Of a stretch of DNA of 64,000 nucleotides, positions 8,257-18,919 are shown one piece after another. The position numbers and the translations under genes were made by a program. A model generated the notes under the pieces. The model worked only from the letters and a program-made list of their open reading frames with translations, was not told the DNA's origin and made no database searches. The DNA comes from Myxococcus sp. RHSTA-1-4. Lineage in GTDB: Bacteria > Myxococcota > Myxococcia > Myxococcales > Myxococcaceae. Numbering within the stretch: the first letter of the stretch is position 1; the number at the start of each line of letters is the position of its first letter. Where the stretch lies: positions 144,855 through 208,854 of the forward strand of contig NZ_JAIQDG010000019.1 of assembly GCF_020037125.1 (NCBI RefSeq), read 5' to 3'.

Positions 8257-10731
8257 CTACGGGCAGCCCTTGCCGTAGTTCTGCAGGGCGATGTTGCGGT
8301 CGTAGACGTTGATGACGGCGTCACCGTTGAGGTCGAGCGCGGGGTCCGCGGGAGGCACCGTCTGGCCGATGGCCGCGGTGATGAGGTTGATGTCGTCGGC
8401 ATTCACGCAGCCGTTGCCGTTGACGTCGCCCACCACGATGACGCCGCCGCTGACCACCAGGCCGTAGTCCGCGTCCAGCGCGGTCGTCTCCACGTGGGAG
8501 TCCTGGATGATTTCGTCACCCAGCACCTCCACCTTCCACTTGCCGGCCACGGGGTTCTGGATGAACACGTTCTCCACCGTGTCGATGGTGTTGGACGTGC
8601 CACCCGGCGTGGAGAAGTTGCCCGCCGTCAGGCCGTTGTTGCCCCAGTAGACGACTCCGTTGGGGTCCGTCACGCGGAGCGACAAGTCATTGATGCGCGC
8701 CTGCGCCGCGCCGACGGTGCCCATGGGGTCGGTGTAGACGAGCGTGACGTTCAGCTCCGTCTCGCCGGTCAGCACGGTGACGTCGTACTTCTTGACGCCC
8801 AGCGGGGCGAGGAGGTCCGTCTCGTCGATGACGCTCGTCTTGGGGGCGCGGTCGTAGCCGCGCCGGATGTCGGCGGTGCCCCAGCCCTGCTTGAAGCGGT
8901 CGATGTCCGCGTTGGAGCCGCCGGCCAGCCAGTTGTAGCGGTGGGCGTTGTTGATCATCAGCGCCTTGGCGGTGGCCATCTGCGGGCGGCTGGCGAACAC
9001 GTCCACCTTGCCGCCGAAGCCGCTCCACACGCTCTCGTGCCACATCTGGAAGAGCAGGCCGAAGTGGCCCGCCGTCTGCGGCGTGGCGGAGCTGGTGCCG
9101 CCGAACTGGGTGTAGCTGGTGGTGCCGCCGCCGGAGGCCGAGCGGATGGAGTCGTAGAAGTAGGACAGGTCCGGCTTGATGCGGCCGTCCGCCGCCGGGC
9201 CGATGCTGCCGGTGAAGTTCCAGCGGTCATCCGCGCGGTTCGCGGTGTTCTGGTGCTGGAAGGCCCCCACGGAGACGATGTTCTTCGCCCACGCCTGCGG
9301 GCGGGAGTTCCGGTTGCCCAGGTTGCTCTGCGACTGCGTGCTGAGGATGGGGTACTGGAAGAGGTAGTCGTCCACCTCGGCGGTGATGGTGGTGTAGGCC
9401 GTCCCCTGGGCGCTGCCCACGCTGGAGGTCTGGAACACCGCGCGGTAGGGCCCGGCCGGGTCGATGAGCTCCCGGTTGATGTCGTAGCGGGACTTGGTGC
9501 CGCCGAACTGGGTGGACTCGCTGTAGCGGAAGAAGATGCCCTGGCCGCTGGGAATCATGCCGCGCGCGGCCGCGTCCACGCCCCGGGCGAAGTTGTTGCT
9601 GTAGCAGGACGTGCCGTGGAGGCCGCCCGTGGTGCCCGTGCTGTGGATGATGGGCGCGGTGGACCACTCCTGGTGCGTGGTGAGCAGCTCGGTGTCGAAG
9701 ATTTCTCCGCGCACGCCCTGGCCCGTCCAGCCCTTCAGCCCCTCCAGGTAGTTGGCGCCGCCCAAGTCACGGACGATGTCCATGTCCACGCCACCGGGGC
9801 CACCCCACCGGTCGATGAACTGCACCGTGTTGGAGCGCGCCACCTCGCGGAGCTGGTCCGCGGTGAGCGTGGCCTCCACGCGCCAGCCGCCCGGCTCGAT
9901 GAGCTCCACGGTGCCGCCCAGCCGCCGCACCAGGCCCACCACCTGCCCCTGCCGCCCGGCGCCGCGCTCTCCCACCATGATGGAGTAGCGCTGCGGCGCC
10001 AGCTCCGGCGCCAGCCCCGCCAGGGCGTCCCGCAGCTCGCGCTCCAGCCGGTACTCGGGGTGGTAGGGCCCCACCCAGCGCACGTAGGGCAGGTCCGCCA
10101 CGCGCTTGCGCGCGTCCGCGCCCATGTCCACCACGAAGGTGTGGTCCGTGAGGAAGCGCAGCACCTTGCCGCCCTCGCGCTCGATGGCCTCGCGGAACTC
10201 CGGCAGCGGGGTGCCGAGGAACTGCACCAGGTGCAGGGTGTTGTCCAGGTCCGCGGCGAGCAGGCTGGCCGACAGCGGCTGCGTACCCTGGAGCGGGTCG
10301 AACTGCGCGGCGTCCAGGCGGACCAGGTAGCGGGTATCCCTTACACGGCCGAGCAACTCCGTGCCGCCGCGTGTATACGCGGTGTAGGCCTGTTGCATGC
10401 CATTGGGCTGCAATTCCTGCCACGTATGAAGTTGGATGGCCGTGTCGGGAACCTGGATGGAGCGCAGCGCCGAGACAGGCATGGCGGTGCGGTGAAACAC
10501 CAACCCGGCGGGTGTCACGAGCGAGTATCCACTGGCCTCACCCGCGGCGGCACCCTGGGCACCGGTGACGAGCACCGCCGGGGGCAGCGAGACGCCGCGC
10601 GTCGAGACCGGCGGCTTCGCCGCGTCGGACGGGCCCGCGACGGCGGACAGAGGGGCAACGAAGGCACAACCCACCACCAGGGCCCGCAGCGGACGCACTC
10701 CGCCCGTGGGCCACGAAGACAGCTTTCGCAT
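8257..10731 (-). CDS. Subtilisin-family (S8) protease with dockerin-like C-terminus
   Basis: 824 aa, ATG at 10731 with TAGGAG 11 nt upstream. Signal peptide to about residue 33 (SAVAG). A long N-terminal pro-region (to about residue 310) precedes the S8 catalytic domain. The triad is visible at about Asp346 (GEIFDTELL), His372 (LHGTSC) and Ser547 (GGTSSATP). A beta-sandwich of about 130 residues follows the catalytic domain, resembling the C-terminal domain of KP-43-type subtilases. The last 60 residues are two dockerin-like loops, GDVNGNGCVNADD and DLNGDAVINVYD, ending NYGKGCP. It heads unit A of the island and is preceded by a good promoter. Myxobacteria use such exoproteases in predation and development; the dockerin-like tail is the unusual part. 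Confidence 0.9.
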   Translation of the reverse strand: MRKLSSWPTGGVRPLRALVVGCAFVAPLSAVAGPSDAAKPPVSTRGVSLPPAVLVTGAQGAAAGEASGYSLVTPAGLVFHRTAMPVSALRSIQVPDTAIQLHTWQELQPNGMQQAYTAYTRGGTELLGRVRDTRYLVRLDAAQFDPLQGTQPLSASLLAADLDNTLHLVQFLGTPLPEFREAIEREGGKVLRFLTDHTFVVDMGADARKRVADLPYVRWVGPYHPEYRLERELRDALAGLAPELAPQRYSIMVGERGAGRQGQVVGLVRRLGGTVELIEPGGWRVEATLTADQLREVARSNTVQFIDRWGGPGGVDMDIVRDLGGANYLEGLKGWTGQGVRGEIFDTELLTTHQEWSTAPIIHSTGTTGGLHGTSCYSNNFARGVDAAARGMIPSGQGIFFRYSESTQFGGTKSRYDINRELIDPAGPYRAVFQTSSVGSAQGTAYTTITAEVDDYLFQYPILSTQSQSNLGNRNSRPQAWAKNIVSVGAFQHQNTANRADDRWNFTGSIGPAADGRIKPDLSYFYDSIRSASGGGTTSYTQFGGTSSATPQTAGHFGLLFQMWHESVWSGFGGKVDVFASRPQMATAKALMINNAHRYNWLAGGSNADIDRFKQGWGTADIRRGYDRAPKTSVIDETDLLAPLGVKKYDVTVLTGETELNVTLVYTDPMGTVGAAQARINDLSLRVTDPNGVVYWGNNGLTAGNFSTPGGTSNTIDTVENVFIQNPVAGKWKVEVLGDEIIQDSHVETTALDADYGLVVSGGVIVVGDVNGNGCVNADDINLITAAIGQTVPPADPALDLNGDAVINVYDRNIALQNYGKGCP

Positions 10732-10918
10732 GTGTCGGTGCTCCTAGATGTTGAGTGCCAGTGCGCGTCCGTCGACGACGCGCCGCCCCTTACCGCACCC
10801 GTGTCACCGGCAACCGCCACCGCCGAGCCAGTGCTCGCGTGCAGCCCGTGGCTTTCTCCGCGCTACTGCATTCCCTGATACCGGAAGACTCTGACAATCA
10901 GGTGGAAAGCCGGGAGCA

Positions 10919-10948
10919 TCTGTAAGTCAGACATGTTTTATCTGTCAA
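10919..10948 (-). promoter_or_regulatory. Sigma-70-like promoter of the S8 protease unit
   Basis: On the minus strand a perfect -35 TTGACA (10948-10943) is followed after 18 nt by TACAGA (10924-10919). The predicted transcript starts about 180 nt upstream of the S8 start codon. The surrounding 100 bp is the most A+T-rich stretch of the region. The -10 is weak, so an activator may be needed. Confidence 0.4.
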
Positions 10949-10949
10949 C

Positions 10950-10970
10950 TGATGCAACCATGTTTCATCA
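10950..10970. promoter_or_regulatory. Near-palindrome abutting the -35 box
   Basis: A 21-bp element with perfect outer arms TGATG and CATCA and partly symmetrical inner AAC / GTT lies one base upstream of the -35 TTGACA. Sixteen of 21 positions are symmetrical. The position suits an activator site for the protease unit. The regulator is not known. Confidence 0.3.
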
Positions 10971-11260
10971 ACAGCGTTGTTTTCCCACCCGGCGGCGCCA
11001 ATTCCTCACAATGACCCCGGCGGGCTTAGCGGGTATCCCCTAGCCGCTGACACGACGCAGTGAGACTTTCGCGCGCGGTAGTGGTTTCCACGGAGCCGCC
11101 CAATGCGCGAGCCGCATGCTTGTGGGAGGGAAGTGCTGATGAAGGCCGCCCGGGAGCTGGCGCTCACACCGGGACACGACCTCGGTGCTTCGACTTCATC
11201 GGCGGGCGCGGGTGCCCGACAGGAGCCGCTGTCGGGCTTCGCGGCCGGCGCGAGCACGGC
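10971..11260. other. Intergenic stretch without recognised content
   Basis: Between the promoter region of the S8 unit and the stop of the OMPLA-like gene I see no credible gene, RNA or repeat. Short frames here lack ribosome sites and coding bias. Confidence 0.5.
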
Positions 11261-12319
11261 TCACTGGGGATTCAAGAACTGCGAGGTGAGCCCCTCCTGG
11301 GCGCGCAGTCCGGGCCCCAGCTCGAAGATGAGGCCGACCTGCACGAGGCTCACGCGCTGGAGGAAGAGCACGTTGTAGTAGTCCTGGCCCCGCACGTAGC
11401 GCACGAAGCCGCCGAAGCCCGCGCCCCAACGAGGGAGCGCGGCGGCCTCCAGGCTCAGCGTCCAGGGCTGGCGTGGGCTCTCGCCGTAGGGACGGCTGAG
11501 GTGCCCCTCGGCGCGGAAGCGGTGCTCGAACCAGAAGTGCTCCACCGCCGCGCCCAGGCCGAAGTGCCCGTCGCCGTACACCTCGCGCATCTCGGAGGTG
11601 ATGCCGCCGAAGGCCAGCGAGGTGTTGCGCTCGATGAAGGCGCTGGCGCCGAAGCCCCAGGCGGAGCGCCGCCGCACGTCGATATGGGTGAGGTAGCGCG
11701 CGTGGCCCTCCACGCGGAGGAAGTTGGTGGAGAAGTCGCCCGACAGCTCGTTGAGCGGCAGCGCGCCTTCGGTGGGGACGCAGCCGGACTCCCCTCGCGA
11801 CTGGTTGGCGTAGAAACAGCCCGCCTGCCCGTTGGAGTAGTGGCCCACCACGACGTTGACCAGCGCGAGGCCGAACGACGTGGGCGCTCCCTCCCCTTCC
11901 CCCCGTGGCGTCCAGAGCCGTGCGGCCTGGAGCGTCAGCTTGGGCATGAAGGAGGGAGGGATGACGGGGCTCGACTCCTGCGCCAGCATCCGCAGGCGGA
12001 TGTGCGGCGTGAGCACCGCGCTGAAGATGTACTCGCCCAGCCCCGGGGCCACCTCTCCCACGTGGAGCTGCGGGAAGAAGAGGTTGGGCGCCACCTGCGC
12101 CTCGAAGACGAGCCCCGAGGGCTCCGCCTCCCCCGCCCGCCGGATGCGGCTCGGCGAGTAGAAGACGTAGGAGCGGTCCAGGGCCATGTTGACCGGAGCG
12201 TCGAACTCGAACCGCGAGCCGGCCGAGGCCTCGGGCACAAAGCCGAGCACGGCGAGCACGGTGGCGAGGAGCAGGGCCCCTCCGCGTGGACGGGACAGAC
12301 GGGTAGCGAGCAGGGACAC
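11261..12319 (-). CDS. OMPLA-like outer-membrane phospholipase A, putative
   Basis: 352 aa. I prefer the GTG at 12319, which has AGGGGG just upstream, to the TTG at 12358, which has none. A signal peptide ends near PEASAG. The mature protein alternates polar and hydrophobic residues as in a beta-barrel. The key hint is GHYSNGQAGC at mid-length, matching the H-x-S-N-G active-site signature of outer-membrane phospholipase A (His and Ser of the catalytic site), and the C-terminal strand ending VQVGLIFE resembles the last OMPLA strands. OMPLA hydrolyses phospholipids that reach the outer leaflet. Two extra Cys near the motif are not typical of the enterobacterial enzyme. The alternative is an uncharacterised barrel protein. 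Confidence 0.5.
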   Translation of the reverse strand: MSLLATRLSRPRGGALLLATVLAVLGFVPEASAGSRFEFDAPVNMALDRSYVFYSPSRIRRAGEAEPSGLVFEAQVAPNLFFPQLHVGEVAPGLGEYIFSAVLTPHIRLRMLAQESSPVIPPSFMPKLTLQAARLWTPRGEGEGAPTSFGLALVNVVVGHYSNGQAGCFYANQSRGESGCVPTEGALPLNELSGDFSTNFLRVEGHARYLTHIDVRRRSAWGFGASAFIERNTSLAFGGITSEMREVYGDGHFGLGAAVEHFWFEHRFRAEGHLSRPYGESPRQPWTLSLEAAALPRWGAGFGGFVRYVRGQDYYNVLFLQRVSLVQVGLIFELGPGLRAQEGLTSQFLNPQ

Positions 12320-12404
12320 GATGCCCCCTGGGATGCGGGAACGAGGAGTCGCTCCCAATTACCCGCAAACGAGATATTCCGCAATGCGGACTATATGCCG
12401 GAGA

Positions 12405-12893
12405 CTACCGGAACGCGTTGACCACGAAGACCGAGGCTCCCGAGTAGTCGAGGATGGCGGTCCCAGGCTTCGAGTCGGGGCGCTTGCGGAGTTGGCCCTT
12501 CCCGAGCCGGGCGACCGCGCAGATGGGCACGACGTCGCCGTCAGGCGGATGGGCCTCGTAGTAGCGGACGACCACCTGGGGACCGCCCGTCCAGACACGG
12601 CCGTACAGCCGTGTCCCCGGGTTCAGCGTCCCGAGCGGGCTGTCCAGGAAGCTCTCCACCGGGCCGTCGTAGAGCGTGATGGGCCGTGCGTCGATCTGAT
12701 TTGCGTCCAGTTCCACGTCCGCGGAGTCGCTCACCCGCATCCGGAGGATGCGCATCGTCTTCAGCGCCTCCTCCGAGCACTCCTGCGGCCCTGGAGTTCC
12801 GTCAGGCCTGAGGGAGACGCCGGAAGAAGCGCAGCCCGTGGTCACAAGGAGCAGGACCACACATCGTAGTCGTCGTGCTCGGGTTGGGCGCAT
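12405..12893 (-). CDS. Small lipoprotein paired with DUF2381 protein
   Basis: 162 aa from the ATG at 12893; a GTG codon immediately upstream is also possible. The signal ends in lipobox TTGC (Cys near residue 20), so the protein is predicted to be lipidated. The rest (EALKTMRILRMRVSDSADVELDA onward, about 140 residues) matches no family I recognise. The start ATG overlaps the stop TGA of the DUF2381-like gene by one base (TGATG), so the two are translationally coupled. In myxobacteria, DUF2381/TIGR02268 genes are often accompanied by a small lipoprotein of this kind; the shared role is unknown. Confidence 0.7.
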   Translation of the reverse strand: MRPTRARRLRCVVLLLVTTGCASSGVSLRPDGTPGPQECSEEALKTMRILRMRVSDSADVELDANQIDARPITLYDGPVESFLDSPLGTLNPGTRLYGRVWTGGPQVVVRYYEAHPPDGDVVPICAVARLGKGQLRKRPDSKPGTAILDYSGASVFVVNAFR

Positions 12894-13813
12894 CACCGCC
12901 GCTTTAGCTCACGCGCGAGGCGGTGATCCAGCAGAACGTAGGCATGCCGAAGCCCGTCATGCCGGAAGAGCTCCAGTTCGAGGTTGTCGAAGCCGTCCCC
13001 CGACTTGAAAGCACTCCTGTCCGCGACCACAGCAAGACGGCCCGATGCGCCGGGGGCAATTGAATCCTGGTCCATGCGCAGGGCGAACGGCCTCGCTTCG
13101 CCGGAGGATGCTGTCGACAAGCGAGCCTCCATGAGGCTCCACGGCCGCTCTGACTTCGGGTTCGTGATGTGGAAGACGACCGCGGCCTTGGCTTTGCCCG
13201 CATAGACCCGGACGACCATTTCCATCTCGCCGTCCCTGAGCACCCACTTCTGGCGCTCGATGAACGGAGTCTGCTGGGTCGAACCACTGGCCAGCAGCGC
13301 CGCCAGCGCGTGGTCAGCGGAGGTCTCTTCCTTGCGATACCGGTCGTTCTCCCTCCTGAGCGCTCGCTCCCGATTGAGCGCATCGGTCAGGGCCGCATGC
13401 ACGGCCAGGGTGCTCTTGCGGTCGGGGAACACATTGACCTGCTGGTCCCCCAGTCCGTCTCGCGCGGTCACGATGAACGGAACCTCCGTTCCATCCGTGA
13501 GCATCACCCGGAGCGGGAGGCGGTCTTCGGGTTCCAGGTCCTGGAGCGGCAGCAGGAGCACCGACCTGCCCCCGATGACTGGCGGCTCGAAGCGGCCTTC
13601 CCAGCCCAGCAACTTCGTGGCCTGGGGGTCACAGGCCTTCTCGAAACGCAGCACGGTCGCCACCTGGCCCCGGACATATACCGGGGATGCAGTGTCCCTG
13701 GGGTGGTCCGAGAGGTAGATGTTCCGAACGACGGCATCTCGTTCCCCGGCGACCGCCACGCTCGTCCCAAGGAGGAGCAGCAGTGCACACCCAGCGGATA
13801 GGGTCTTCCTCAT
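12893..13813 (-). CDS. DUF2381 (TIGR02268-like) secreted protein
   Basis: 306 aa from the ATG at 13813, the start that puts the signal peptide (MRKTLSAGCALLLLLGTSVA) at the N-terminus; the ribosome site is weak. The layout fits the Myxococcus paralogous family TIGR02268/DUF2381: signal peptide, a beta-rich N-terminal half with PVYVRGQVATVLRF and DLEPEDRLPL, a central helical segment rich in Arg/Glu (about residues 150-175), and a C-terminal beta-rich half containing NPKSERPWSLMEA and GFDNLELELFR. Members usually occur near regulatory genes and their biochemical function is unknown. It is coupled to the lipoprotein gene downstream. Periplasmic location is inferred. Confidence 0.75.
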   Translation of the reverse strand: MRKTLSAGCALLLLLGTSVAVAGERDAVVRNIYLSDHPRDTASPVYVRGQVATVLRFEKACDPQATKLLGWEGRFEPPVIGGRSVLLLPLQDLEPEDRLPLRVMLTDGTEVPFIVTARDGLGDQQVNVFPDRKSTLAVHAALTDALNRERALRRENDRYRKEETSADHALAALLASGSTQQTPFIERQKWVLRDGEMEMVVRVYAGKAKAAVVFHITNPKSERPWSLMEARLSTASSGEARPFALRMDQDSIAPGASGRLAVVADRSAFKSGDGFDNLELELFRHDGLRHAYVLLDHRLARELKRR

Positions 13814-13869
13814 GATGGTTTGAGAACCTACCAGGAGGGGTTCAGCCGGACCAACCCCAGGGTGCGGCC

Positions 13870-14346
13870 TCACAGCGTGGGCGCACGGTCATAGCGGGCC
13901 AGGTGCTCATCGAGCGACCAGATGTAGACACGGTGGCCACGGTACAGCTCGCACTGCTGCTCGAAGTCCTTCACGATGGACAGGTCCCCGAGCCCGCTGC
14001 CCTTCCCCTTGGAGTCGCTCCGCAGGGTCCAGTTCGGGAACTCGTCCAGCCACCTCGCCAGAGACTCCCGCGTGAGGAAGCGCGTGGGGATGAAGGGCGA
14101 CTGACCGTCCAGCGCGAGCCTGACCTGCTCGGTGAACTGCTTCGCGGCGTGTCGGCGCTGCCTGCCATCACCGTTCTGACCGATGTGGTTGCCCGTTTCC
14201 AGGATGGTGGTCATCGGCAGCAGCAGGGTTTCTCCCGCCTCTGTCTTCTCCTGATACTGCTTGAGCACCGCTTCACGCTGCCGGCACCGTTTGGGCACGG
14301 CGAGCAGGTTGCAGAAGATGCTCGTGTCGACGATGCAGATGGTCAC
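13870..14346 (-). CDS. PIN-domain nuclease, partner of AAA ATPase
   Basis: 158 aa. The GTG start at 14346 overlaps the TGA of the upstream ATPase gene (GTGA), so translation is coupled. The protein opens with VDTSIFCNLL, the first PIN motif with its conserved Asp, has a Glu in the TTILETGNHIG segment, and later GLGDLSIVKDF and IWSLDEHL, which supply further acidic residues. PIN domains are metal-dependent ribonucleases, best known as VapC toxins, but this one is longer and pairs with an ATPase rather than a small antitoxin. Together they resemble the architecture of ATPase-plus-nuclease defence modules such as Septu or PARIS, although neither uses a PIN effector as far as I recall. Function as an abortive-infection or toxin module is inference. 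Confidence 0.75.
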   Translation of the reverse strand: MTICIVDTSIFCNLLAVPKRCRQREAVLKQYQEKTEAGETLLLPMTTILETGNHIGQNGDGRQRRHAAKQFTEQVRLALDGQSPFIPTRFLTRESLARWLDEFPNWTLRSDSKGKGSGLGDLSIVKDFEQQCELYRGHRVYIWSLDEHLARYDRAPTL

Positions 14347-15695
14347 GACTCGCTCGGCGGAGTCTGGAGCATCTCCAACACCTTCCGCGCTTGAGCCGCC
14401 TTCTCCTCGGGCGTCTTCGGATGCTTGAGGTAGCGCTCCAGGATGCCGCGAGTGACGAGCTGTCCCACGGGCCCCTGTGCCACCAACTCCGGGTAGTCGG
14501 GCAGGTCCCGCAGCGGCATCAGGCGGCTGTCCCCCTCCTTGGGGTCGCGGTAGCAGGCCACCACGTCGGGGATGGCATCGGTGGGGATGGCGTCGAGCAG
14601 GGCCGGGTTGTGCGTCGTGAGGAGCACGCGCAGCTTCCGGGCACGGGCGACACGCTGGATGTTGTCGAGCAGCAGTTTGGCCCGCGTGGGGTGTACGCCG
14701 TTGTCGATCTCCTCGATGACCACGAGCGCGCCCTCGGGCATGGAGAGCAGGGCCGCCGCCACAGAAAGCACGCGCAGCGTACCATCGGAGAGCAGCGCCG
14801 CTTCGTACGTCCGGGCCTCACCTCCAAAACTTTCAGAGAGCTGGACCATGACCTCCTCGCGCGGCGTCTTGAGGAAGGTCACATCGAGAATGTCCTGCTC
14901 GGGCAGGGCGCGCACGAAGTCCAGCACTTCGGCCTTGCGCTGCTGCCTCTCACAGAGGTCATACAGGACGGCGGACAGGTTGTAGCCGTCTCCCTGGAGT
15001 ACCCGGTCCACCGTGAAGCTGTACTCGCGCATCCTGCGCGGCTGCGGATCCAGGAACAGGATGGATTCCAGCGTCGACTGGAGCAGTTTCGTTGCCTGGG
15101 GAATGCGTTGCTGAGCTTCGGTGTCGCCACTCCCGAACCGCGCGGGTGTTGTCAGTTGGGTGAAGATGGCCTGGTGGTCCGAGCAGACGAGAACCGCGTG
15201 TGAGCCATCGTTGCGCGGGTAGACCACAGGCACGTCCGTGCTGTATCGGTTCGGCTCGTAGTCCTTCGCCCCATACGTTCCCGTTACATACAGGAGGACC
15301 GACTGCTCGGATTCAAGGGGCGTTGGCTGCGAGCTTATGTTCTCGTATGCCGACTCGCTGAAAATGTGCAGGCCGTCCTCGTGAAGAGAAAGCCACGTGT
15401 CCAGGCTGATCGTACTGGCGGCATCACCACGGACCATGCAGGACAGACCGAACCCCGCCTTACCCCTATAGGCAAGACGCGTCAGCGGACCACGCACGTC
15501 GAGCTGCCGCTCCTTCAGCGCATACAGGATTTCGGGCAGCCGCCTTCCACGAGCCAACCAGGACAACGCCTGGAGTGCCTCGACCAGGTTGCTCTTTCCC
15601 GAGGCGTTGGCGCCAATGAGGACCGTGAGCTCCGCGAGCGGAAGACTCGCCTCCCGGAAGCTCTTGAAGTCCTGGACGCCAAACTCCACCAGCAT
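14343..15695 (-). CDS. AAA15/21-type ATPase (OLD/RecF-like)
   Basis: 450 aa from the ATG at 15695, which has GGAGG 7 nt upstream; the longer frame is spurious. It is an SMC/ABC-like ATPase: N-terminal VEFGVQDFKSF, Walker A GANASGKSN (residues 28-36), signature LLSDGTLR, Walker B ALVVIEEIDNGVHP, and the switch TTHNPALLD. The middle (about residues 90-280) is a variable insert. No TOPRIM domain follows, so the nuclease activity must come from the coupled PIN gene. Families of this kind act as sensors or regulators in anti-phage systems. It is downstream of gyrB but separated by a hairpin, so it is probably an independent unit. Confidence 0.85.
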   Translation of the reverse strand: MLVEFGVQDFKSFREASLPLAELTVLIGANASGKSNLVEALQALSWLARGRRLPEILYALKERQLDVRGPLTRLAYRGKAGFGLSCMVRGDAASTISLDTWLSLHEDGLHIFSESAYENISSQPTPLESEQSVLLYVTGTYGAKDYEPNRYSTDVPVVYPRNDGSHAVLVCSDHQAIFTQLTTPARFGSGDTEAQQRIPQATKLLQSTLESILFLDPQPRRMREYSFTVDRVLQGDGYNLSAVLYDLCERQQRKAEVLDFVRALPEQDILDVTFLKTPREEVMVQLSESFGGEARTYEAALLSDGTLRVLSVAAALLSMPEGALVVIEEIDNGVHPTRAKLLLDNIQRVARARKLRVLLTTHNPALLDAIPTDAIPDVVACYRDPKEGDSRLMPLRDLPDYPELVAQGPVGQLVTRGILERYLKHPKTPEEKAAQARKVLEMLQTPPSES

Positions 15696-15741
15696 CGGTG
15701 CCTCCGGGGCGCCGTCCCATTCTACCGAGCGGGCCGCACGC

Positions 15742-15766
15742 CCCCTCTCCCACGAAGGGAGAGGGG
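15742..15766. terminator. REP-like hairpin after gyrB
   Basis: A perfect 10-bp stem (CCCCTCTCCC at 15742-15751, GGGAGAGGGG at 15757-15766) with loop ACGAA lies 18 nt beyond the gyrB stop. It probably terminates gyrB. The CCCTCTCCC/GGGAGAGGG sequence also looks like a dispersed intergenic repeat, which a genome-wide count would show. Confidence 0.6.
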
Positions 15767-15783
15767 ACGGTGACACGACAACG

Positions 15784-18237
<2,454 letters not shown>

Positions 18238-18394
18238 GTGAAGCTGTCCTTGGGAAAAGGAGCCTTGCAACAGGCTTGTGCCTACCATCTAAGGCCCCAC
18301 CGGACAAGGCCGGTGAGGCATCGCAAGGCTGCGTAAACACTCATGAAAATCGCTCGGCCGCCCCCTCGGACGGCCGCTCCCGGAAACCCGGGGT

Positions 18395-18850
18395 TCAGGC
18401 ATCGAAACGCGGCGGTGGAAGACGCTCCTCCAGCGCGGCGATCAACTCCTCGAAAACAGCCCGGCGCGCGAAGAGATGCCGGGCAACGAGCACCCTTCCC
18501 TCCTCCTTGAGGAACAATCCGAGCACGTTCCCCCTCCGGCCGAGCCGGCGGACGGAATCAATCTGCCCCCAGTGCAAATCCAGCTCGCTCTTGCTGAAGG
18601 GACGGGCCACGCGGACGCCGCGCGCGTCCACGGTGACGCCCCAGCCGGAGCGTGGCCGCAGCCGGTGGAAGGCCACGAGGAAGGCCAGCATCAGCCCCGC
18701 CGAGACGCCGGCGCGGGCCATGGCCTGGGTGCCCTCACCGGCCCGGGCGCCGGCCACGGCCCAGGCGGTGAGCACGGCCAGCGCGCAGGCGCCCAGGAAG
18801 AGGCCGATGCGCGTGGCGCGGGGGTCGAAGGCGTAGAAACGCGGACTCAT
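18395..18850 (-). CDS. Small membrane protein with PH-like domain
   Basis: 151 aa from the ATG at 18850, the first start that gives a sensible protein; the longer open frame upstream overlaps the divergent GNAT gene. Two hydrophobic segments (about residues 15-33 and 45-62) form a membrane hairpin. The rest (VTVDARGVRVARPFSKSEL, LHWGQIDSVRRLG, VLGLFLKEEG) has the strand pattern of bacterial PH-like or YcxB-like domains, which are found on the cytoplasmic face of membranes. The gene diverges from the GNAT gene with 69 bp between the starts. Its function is unknown. Confidence 0.65.
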   Translation of the reverse strand: MSPRFYAFDPRATRIGLFLGACALAVLTAWAVAGARAGEGTQAMARAGVSAGLMLAFLVAFHRLRPRSGWGVTVDARGVRVARPFSKSELDLHWGQIDSVRRLGRRGNVLGLFLKEEGRVLVARHLFARRAVFEELIAALEERLPPPRFDA

Positions 18851-18919
18851 GAGCGTGGCGCGCACCCTACCCGCCTTGGAGGACGGGTGCGCGCTTTTGC
18901 ACGTACGCTCCGCCCGCCC

